From NCBI GenBank assembly GCA_002784795.1, contig PFLZ01000139.1, positions 1-26,568 of the forward strand: a stretch of 26,568 nt of DNA. Reading direction: 5' to 3'. Below are positions 21,481-26,568 of this stretch, piece after piece; the stretch's first letter is position 1; each line of letters begins with the position of its first letter. The notes beneath the pieces were generated by a model, which had not been told where the DNA came from, ran no database searches, and was given only the letters and a program-made list of their open reading frames with translations. The stretch comes from Candidatus Magasanikbacteria bacterium CG_4_10_14_0_8_um_filter_42_12 (GTDB lineage Bacteria > Patescibacteriota > Patescibacteriia > Magasanikbacterales > UBA922). A program made the position numbers and the translations under genes.

Positions 21481-22092
21481 CTATGTTGGAAGCTTTGTAT
21501 TCGCAAACCAGTTTTTCATAAGTACCTCAGGGTCTTCTCCAGGAACAATATACCATGACAATATCTCTGCAAGTACCGCCTGATCATCTATACTACGAAC
21601 TGATTTTTGACATCGTACCGTCACATTTGGAAGAAAATTTCTGTATATAGGATGAGAAAATTTTATTGACGTAAAACCAAATGTTTTCAATACTTTTTTA
21701 AATTTTTTTTTATCCCAAAAATCTAAATGGTCTGCCCAATCTGCTTCTTGACTACCCATCACATGCCTTCCTAACCTCATACGAAATTTGAAAGGGGCAA
21801 ATATATAAAAAACACTACACCAAAAATAATCTGGTGTCTCTATAACAAGCTGGCCTTCGGGCTTGAGCCATCTTCTCCATCTTGCAAGAAGAAATAATGC
21901 ATCAGAACGATTAAAATGCTCAAACATATGATGCGTCCTAATTTCATCAATACTCCCTTCTTCATACGAAAGGGTCGTAATATCTTGGTAGATATCAGCC
22001 CTGACGTTCATTATTGTCTGTTCTGTTGTGGGATAGTCAATATTTACATATCCATCTAGATATGTTCCACCGCAACCGAGATGTAATTTCAT
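21481..22092 (-). CDS. Class I SAM-dependent methyltransferase
   Basis: A 203-residue Rossmann-fold methyltransferase: motif I LHLGCGGTYLDGYVNID (3-19), DEIRTHHMFEHF (post-I/motif II region, 49-60), and LKPEGQLVIETPDYF (motif III region). Its place between fucosyltransferase and O-acyltransferase genes suggests it methylates a sugar of the surface glycan, but the substrate is not readable from the sequence. It starts 19 bases downstream of the SGNH gene stop. Confidence 0.88.
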   Translation of the reverse strand: MKLHLGCGGTYLDGYVNIDYPTTEQTIMNVRADIYQDITTLSYEEGSIDEIRTHHMFEHFNRSDALFLLARWRRWLKPEGQLVIETPDYFWCSVFYIFAPFKFRMRLGRHVMGSQEADWADHLDFWDKKKFKKVLKTFGFTSIKFSHPIYRNFLPNVTVRCQKSVRSIDDQAVLAEILSWYIVPGEDPEVLMKNWFANTKLPT

Positions 22093-22111
22093 ACCATACT
22101 TATGTTACGAC

Positions 22112-23086
22112 TTAGCGGACTTGTGCTTCAAAAGAACTTTTTAATAATCCAATAATTCTTTTGGTATATTCTTTCTTTCCAAACGATGTCAAATGATAGT
22201 CAGAATTAAAAAATGAATCATCTGAAAATGTGAACGACATAGGTGACCCAAGTATATTCATATCCGTATTTTTTCTTAACATATCGGCGAATTTTTCAAT
22301 AAATTCAGAATTATATTCATATTTACTTTTTGGATACGGAGGGAAAACAAAATATATTGATGCGCCGTGGCTCTGAACATGTTTGCTAAACACCTGTATT
22401 TCACGTATTGTCTTCCATTGACTCACTATATTCATGTCCTGGGATGCACCCTCAAAATTTATCTCAGATGTTTTGTAGAGAGAATCTCGTACATCACCAT
22501 ACTCTGTAAATGAACTTCTTGCATAGCTGAACACTTCTAGGGATCCTTCTACAACAAGTGACTCTCCTTCATTTGGTACTAGGCTCGCTCGTCTGTTTAC
22601 GATATACCGACGTATGCGCTTTATCTTACAAATAAGATCTAATCTAAGACCATCCAAAGGGTTCGTCACAATCCGCTGTTTTAGACGTGGATAGAAATCA
22701 AGTGTATGACAGATAACTCCTTGATTTATATCCATATCGTTTGGATAGTAATGAAATGAAAGGAACACAACATCATTCTTATTGATAGTATCACCAATTT
22801 CTTTGAAAGTAAACTCTAAACCGAGTGCTGCGTGCAACCCCATATTACTTGTCGGTCTTTGCAATGCTCCTTCAATAGTTTTTGCATCTAACCCAAAGGC
22901 AAGACTAGAATCACCGACAAATATAATTTTGGGCGACTCCATACTGTTGAGTCGTGCATGTTTGTCTATCGTGGTTGCTAAATAATTATCCGGATCCAAT
23001 TCTTCTCTTGCAAATAAGCTAAACAGACTGATCGTCGTATACACCAGCACAAAAAAAATAAACAATTTTATTACAAGCGTTTTCAT
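22112..23086 (-). CDS. SGNH/GDSL-type membrane-anchored protein, MBOAT partner
   Basis: An N-terminal membrane helix (about 5-25) precedes an extracytoplasmic SGNH domain: nucleophile motif FVGDSSLAFGLD (Ser60), central FLSFHYYPND, and a C-terminal SDYHLTSFGK that provides the Asp-x-x-His pair. Proteins of this layout next to MBOAT genes (DltD- or AlgJ/AlgX-like pairs) take part in O-acetylation of exported polysaccharides. About 324 residues. The ATG at 23086 shares one base with the TGA of the MBOAT gene (TGATG), so the two are translationally coupled; a TTG at 23089 is an alternative start. Confidence 0.83.
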   Translation of the reverse strand: MKTLVIKLFIFFVLVYTTISLFSLFAREELDPDNYLATTIDKHARLNSMESPKIIFVGDSSLAFGLDAKTIEGALQRPTSNMGLHAALGLEFTFKEIGDTINKNDVVFLSFHYYPNDMDINQGVICHTLDFYPRLKQRIVTNPLDGLRLDLICKIKRIRRYIVNRRASLVPNEGESLVVEGSLEVFSYARSSFTEYGDVRDSLYKTSEINFEGASQDMNIVSQWKTIREIQVFSKHVQSHGASIYFVFPPYPKSKYEYNSEFIEKFADMLRKNTDMNILGSPMSFTFSDDSFFNSDYHLTSFGKKEYTKRIIGLLKSSFEAQVR

Positions 23087-24561
23087 CAAAATTGAAAATA
23101 AATGAATGGCGACTTATCAAAAACACCAAAAAATAAAATCCACAATACAAACCCATAATATACAATCCACCGCACCCACCACCGTCTGTATGCAAGTTCT
23201 TCAACGATATCCTTTTTTCTTTCCAAAAATTCCACACCCAACATGAGTGCAACAGAAACGATTACAACAACAAATTCCATAAACGATCTCCCTAAGAGCA
23301 ATTGTCTGAACATATCAGCATGTATATCTGGAAATGAACGGATAGTTTTCATGAATCCACCAAATATATTACCCACAACATACAATGCATCAGCGATACT
23401 ATTTGCTCTGAAAAAGATCCAACTAAAACACACAAGCGAAAAAGTAAATGTGATCTTTATTATGGCTTTCGTACGAGTCATTTGAAACAACCGGGTATAT
23501 TTGTATATAGCATTACGTATCTTCTCCGTGCATCGTGAAGCTATGATAAAGATACCTTGCATACCACCCCATATAACAAACGTCCAATTCGCCCCATGCC
23601 ACAGTCCGCTTATCAAAAATACTACCAAAATATTGATACACCATCTAAACGGTGAAACCCGACTACCCCCTAACGGTATGTATATATAGTCCCTAAACCA
23701 TCCAAACAATGAAATATGCCATCTCCTCCAAAATTCTGATATTGATTGAGAAAAATATGGTCTATCAAAATTTTTCATCAAATGAAAGCCCATAACTCGC
23801 GCAGAACCGATCGCCATATCAGAATACCCAGAAAAGTCACAGTAAATTTGGAACGCAAAAAAAATGGTTGCGACGACGAGAGAGATTGCCCCTACGCCAT
23901 GAGGATCACTATACACACCATCTACCATTTTAGCAATTTGGTTTGCTATTACCACTTTTTTAAACAACCCCCATACTATCAATTTTAAACCACTTACCAC
24001 TCGCTCATATACAAATTCATGTTTTTTGTAAAATTGATGCAGTAAGTTTCCAGGTCTTTCGATAGGTCCTGCTACCAATTGCGGAAAAAACATGACATAC
24101 ACCGAAAAAATACCAAGGTGCCTTTCAGCTTTTTGTTTACCCCAATATACTTCGATGAGATAGCTCAGGCTCTGGAATGTATGAAAAGATAACCCAATGG
24201 GCAAAATCCAATGAAGTGATTCAATCGAGTAGTTCCAGTGAAGCACGTTGGCTAATCCAGCAATATTACTGTTAAAAAAATTAAAATATTTAAAAATAAA
24301 AAGGGGGACACATGTCAGTACTATACCTCCAATCAATACTTGCTTTTTCTTTATTCCATCCAAACCCTCCATCCAAATTGCTAATACATAATCTACAACA
24401 ATTAAACATAATAATATAAAAATATATGCCGGTATAAATGACATATAAAAAAAGCAGCTGGCCAACAATAGTAGAAGCCATCGATACCTATGTGGTAACC
24501 AAAAAAACAGTGTAACGACCGTTGGGAAAAAAAGTAAATAGCTAAAAGAGTTGAAAAGCAT
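23086..24561 (-). CDS. MBOAT-family O-acyltransferase (AlgI/DltB-like)
   Basis: A polytopic membrane protein (about ten helices) that passes acyl groups, usually acetyl, across the membrane to a polysaccharide. The AlgI-like signature is complete: NSFSYLLFFPTVV at the N-terminus, PIGLSFHTFQSLSYLIEVY (121-139), FFPQLVAGPIERP (158-170), YCDFSGYSDMAIGSARVMGF (240-259), FWRRWHISLFGWFRDYIYIPLGG (277-299) with His282, and the catalytic His322 in SGLWHGANWTFVIWGG. 491 residues, normal for the family. It is paired with the SGNH gene immediately downstream. Confidence 0.95.
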   Translation of the reverse strand: MLFNSFSYLLFFPTVVTLFFWLPHRYRWLLLLLASCFFYMSFIPAYIFILLCLIVVDYVLAIWMEGLDGIKKKQVLIGGIVLTCVPLFIFKYFNFFNSNIAGLANVLHWNYSIESLHWILPIGLSFHTFQSLSYLIEVYWGKQKAERHLGIFSVYVMFFPQLVAGPIERPGNLLHQFYKKHEFVYERVVSGLKLIVWGLFKKVVIANQIAKMVDGVYSDPHGVGAISLVVATIFFAFQIYCDFSGYSDMAIGSARVMGFHLMKNFDRPYFSQSISEFWRRWHISLFGWFRDYIYIPLGGSRVSPFRWCINILVVFLISGLWHGANWTFVIWGGMQGIFIIASRCTEKIRNAIYKYTRLFQMTRTKAIIKITFTFSLVCFSWIFFRANSIADALYVVGNIFGGFMKTIRSFPDIHADMFRQLLLGRSFMEFVVVIVSVALMLGVEFLERKKDIVEELAYRRWWVRWIVYYGFVLWILFFGVFDKSPFIYFQF

Positions 24562-24608
24562 AATTAATCTATCTTACACTCACAAGATGAACGAAATCTT
24601 TTCATGAA

Positions 24609-25616
24609 CTACTCCCTACGCAAATACATAAGCATTTTTTCTATACTTACCAACCCTTTATCTATTACATGATTTGTTATCCAATTTTTGTTGTCAAACA
24701 ATTTCTCACTAAAACCTGATTCTATTGACATGCTGTAGTGTTTTTCATACAGTGTGAGAAAAGCATACGCCTGCACCTCCAAGCTTAGGTTTTTAACTAC
24801 ATACGAACGTGGATGAAATGTATTATACTTTTGCTCCATAGTTTCAATAGCACTATTGAGCTTTTTTTCTGAAATGAACACGATACCACATCTTTGTGAA
24901 AAATATGGTGCGCTCGTTGCTTTAGTGTATTTTCTTTCTTTTTCACTAAAAAAATTTTCTTCACTCTTATTTTTTGGTTGCCAGTCTCCTAATTTTTCTA
25001 CATCCCACACAAGTATAGGTACATTGCATGCCAACGTCTCTTGCAATGCTATCCCTTGACTTTCTGCACAGCCTACCCAAATGACATATTTTGCTTTCTG
25101 TACTACATAAAGATAATCTTTTTCTTGATATTCACCATACACGATCAGTTTATAAGACAAATGTTTTTTTTCCAACGTATGTATTACGGCATATAATGCT
25201 TGCTTAGATCTTTTTTTGTAATAAATCAATACATACTCCTTTGTCTCATTAATCTCACTCGGAGAAAAATATGTAGTGTCGATACCAGCAGCCCAGACAT
25301 CGACAGGACCATCGTTATATCTGTATGTTACACAAAAATCCCTTGACCATACAGATGGCTGTAAAAGAATAATATTTTCATATTTTTTTTTGAAAGATAT
25401 ATTTGGTCATGCTATCACTTTTGCATGTTTTAGTTTGCTAACGAATCTAAGAGCTCTGTTGTCATCATGTATCCACAAACGACGACATGAGTCCAAAGAC
25501 TTATTAATAACGTATGGATATCCAAGTATGTCCAATCCTTTTATAAGATTTTCCACAACTTTTTTGGGACCGCGGACTTTCTTGTCACTGTATGATTTAG
25601 AAATTATATTTAACAT
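24609..25616 (-). pseudogene. Glycosyltransferase interrupted by one in-frame TGA
   Basis: The two open segments (25616-25407 and the rest down to 24609) are in the same frame and are parted only by TGA at 25409-25407 (codon 70). Read through, the product would be 335 residues: MLNIISKSYSDKKVRGPKKVV, LDSCRRLWIHDDNRALRF, AKVIA-stop-PNISF, VDVWAAGIDTTYFSP, EYVLIYYKKRS, KYVIWVGCAESQGIALQETLACNVPILVWDV. The second part has GT4-like donor-domain features (ESQGIALQETLACNVPILVWD). The stop falls where I expect glycine in 'xGPN', and TGA is one base from GGA. No frameshift is needed. TGA is a normal stop in neighbouring genes, so recoding is unlikely. A TTG at 25229 could restart only a fragment. It lies three bases after the GT2 stop. 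Confidence 0.8.
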
Positions 25617-25619
25617 ATA

Positions 25620-26429
25620 CTAAGAAATAACTTTTTTCAAAGTTAAACTATCATACCACTTTCCATCACACAATATTGCATCAACTTTGTATTCGAGCCT
25701 ATGATCAATATCAACGTCTTCTATCTTAGATAATACATTGTGACGTTGGTACACTATATTATTTTCTACTGTATGCTTTGTCTTTCCCCCAGAACTTAAA
25801 CCATTTCCATCGACTCGAAAAATTCCAGCCTCGACAGTGCATAGACTGATCTTTTTTGCCACTTTACTTGCTCGTATACACCAATCAAAATCAGCAACAA
25901 TGGTAAGCTGTTCATCAAATGGCCCAACAGCATTATACAGTGCTCTAGTAAAAAGAAAAAAAGGACCGAAAGACATAGAGTCACCAAAAGTTTTAGAATC
26001 AAATTTCTTAATTTTTTTCCATTTCACAAGAATGGGTAAATGGAAAATATTTATATACCACTTTATGGTAAATGGAAAATATACAAGATCAGCACCGGTC
26101 GTACATAATTTGAGTGCCTCGATAACTGCCTCAGGATATCGTACATCATCGACATGCCAGAAACCAATAATATCACCTGTACTTTCTGCGATGGCTCTAT
26201 TCCAGGTAGCATATAATGGTTCACGTGGAATCTCCATATACCTAAACCAATCACAATCTCCAAATATTTTTTTTAAAACACGCTCTTTTTCCGTAGCATC
26301 ATTTACAATGACAAGGAACTCAAAATCTATATCATTTGCAATAAGAACATGCGAGAAAAATTTTAGATTCTTTATGTACGTTGGCAGGTACTTATTGGAT
26401 TTGTATAGTGAAGAAAAAAAAGTGATCAT
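25620..26429 (-). CDS. GT2-family glycosyltransferase
   Basis: A 269-residue GT-A enzyme. Motifs: FFSSLYKSNKYLPTYIKNL near the start, FEFLVIVNDATEKE (the DD/ND nucleotide-binding strand), ATWNRAIAESTGDIIGFWHVDDVRYPEAVIEAL with a VDD where many GT2 enzymes have DAD/DADD, and FDEQLTIVADFDWCIRASK as the acceptor/catalytic region. The first metal-binding residue of the usual DxD is replaced by His (HVDD), which is seen in some GT2 enzymes but leaves activity less certain. The ATG at 26429 overlaps the TGA of the upstream gene by four bases. Donor unknown. Confidence 0.87.
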   Translation of the reverse strand: MITFFSSLYKSNKYLPTYIKNLKFFSHVLIANDIDFEFLVIVNDATEKERVLKKIFGDCDWFRYMEIPREPLYATWNRAIAESTGDIIGFWHVDDVRYPEAVIEALKLCTTGADLVYFPFTIKWYINIFHLPILVKWKKIKKFDSKTFGDSMSFGPFFLFTRALYNAVGPFDEQLTIVADFDWCIRASKVAKKISLCTVEAGIFRVDGNGLSSGGKTKHTVENNIVYQRHNVLSKIEDVDIDHRLEYKVDAILCDGKWYDSLTLKKVIS

Positions 26430-26568
26430 ACGTCGATATGCTCAATCGAATCAACAAATTGTTGTTTTTTCCTTCTGTATTTTTCCTCGATACTATCGAT
26501 CGTTATACCATGCTCTAATTCGTACAGCTTGACATGCGTCTGGAGTCTAAAAGATGCATAGAGTAATG
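26426..26568 (-). CDS. C-terminal fragment of a gene running off the right edge
   Basis: An open frame runs from the edge to TGA 26428-26426, overlapping the GT2 start by four bases (ATGA), which argues that it is a real upstream gene of the operon. Only 46 residues are visible, starting LLYASFRLQTHVKLYELEHG and ending KKQQFVDSIEHIDV. The piece FRLQTHVKLYELEHGIT faintly resembles the end of DUF2304 proteins (compare FRLHVKLHEIQRDIT in the DUF2304 protein at 9012-9341), but the match is too short to name it. Confidence 0.65.
   Translation of the reverse strand, partial: LLYASFRLQTHVKLYELEHGITIDSIEEKYRRKKQQFVDSIEHIDV

Noticed and set aside
24609..25229. Second part of the broken glycosyltransferase as an independent gene with a TTG start
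   Set aside because: It lacks an acceptor domain and the frame continues upstream with convincing protein sequence up to the TGA, so it is the rear of one gene.
25407..25409. Genetic code 25 (UGA = glycine) for the whole genome
   Set aside because: TGA ends several genes precisely at ATGA or TGATG junctions with the next gene, and the other coding regions lack internal TGA codons.
16097..26568. Intact insertion sequence or prophage within the glycan cluster
   Set aside because: No transposase, integrase or phage gene is found; the island at 16097-16445 has inverted repeats but no coding content.

Overview
The window looks like a chromosomal segment of a Candidate Phyla Radiation (Patescibacteria, probably Parcubacteria-like) bacterium. 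This is inferred from gene content and style: a lone PilT-type ATPase, RNase Y with a membrane anchor, a DUF2304 protein next to a DPM1-like glycosyltransferase, a small four-helix-bundle (S23/IVP-like) protein, secreted proteins with Ig-like and thrombospondin type 3 calcium repeats, few recognisable Shine-Dalgarno sites, and intergenic spaces full of short self-complementary repeats. TGA is used as a stop in several overlapping gene junctions, so the code is standard (not the UGA=Gly code of Absconditabacteria/Gracilibacteria).

Layout. 1-3750 (+ strand) is housekeeping: truB, rny, an HU-type DNA-binding protein, tRNA-Glu(CTC) and a CAT-anticodon tRNA, with good sigma70-type promoters and terminator hairpins. 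3748-7361 (- strand) is an apparent operon: truncated four-helix-bundle gene, small YtxH-like membrane protein, pilT, class B penicillin-binding protein. 7351-14635 (- strand) holds, in order of transcription, a secreted Ig-like/TSP3 protein, a subtilase, a UDP-glucuronate decarboxylase-like SDR, a DPM1-like GT2, DUF2304, a hypothetical protein and a GT4. Transcribed divergently from overlapping promoters at 14618-14688 is a polyprenyl-phosphate sugar-phosphate transferase (14693-16096, +). A 349-bp gene-free island of nested inverted repeats follows (16097-16445). From 17348 down, and from the right edge leftward, everything is on the - strand: a surface-polysaccharide cluster with GT2, a GT broken by an in-frame TGA, MBOAT O-acyltransferase, SGNH partner, methyltransferase, GT11 fucosyltransferase, GT2, GT4, UDP-glucose dehydrogenase and a GalE-like epimerase, many coupled by 1-4 base overlaps.

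Function. The sugar genes fit together: Ugd makes UDP-glucuronate, the UXS-like enzyme would convert it to UDP-xylose, the GalE-like enzyme supplies a 4-epimer, the membrane sugar-phosphate transferase primes the lipid carrier, six glycosyltransferases (one damaged) extend the chain, and MBOAT+SGNH would O-acetylate it. No Wzx flippase or Wzy polymerase is in the window, so the cluster probably continues past the right edge.

The most notable features are non-coding: two palindromic elements inserted in frame inside coding genes (truB and a GT4), an in-frame TGA where the family should have glycine, a chain of tiny upstream ORFs in front of rny, and several locus-specific 'stuttering' inverted repeats between genes. 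I did not find a defence system, CRISPR array or intact transposon.
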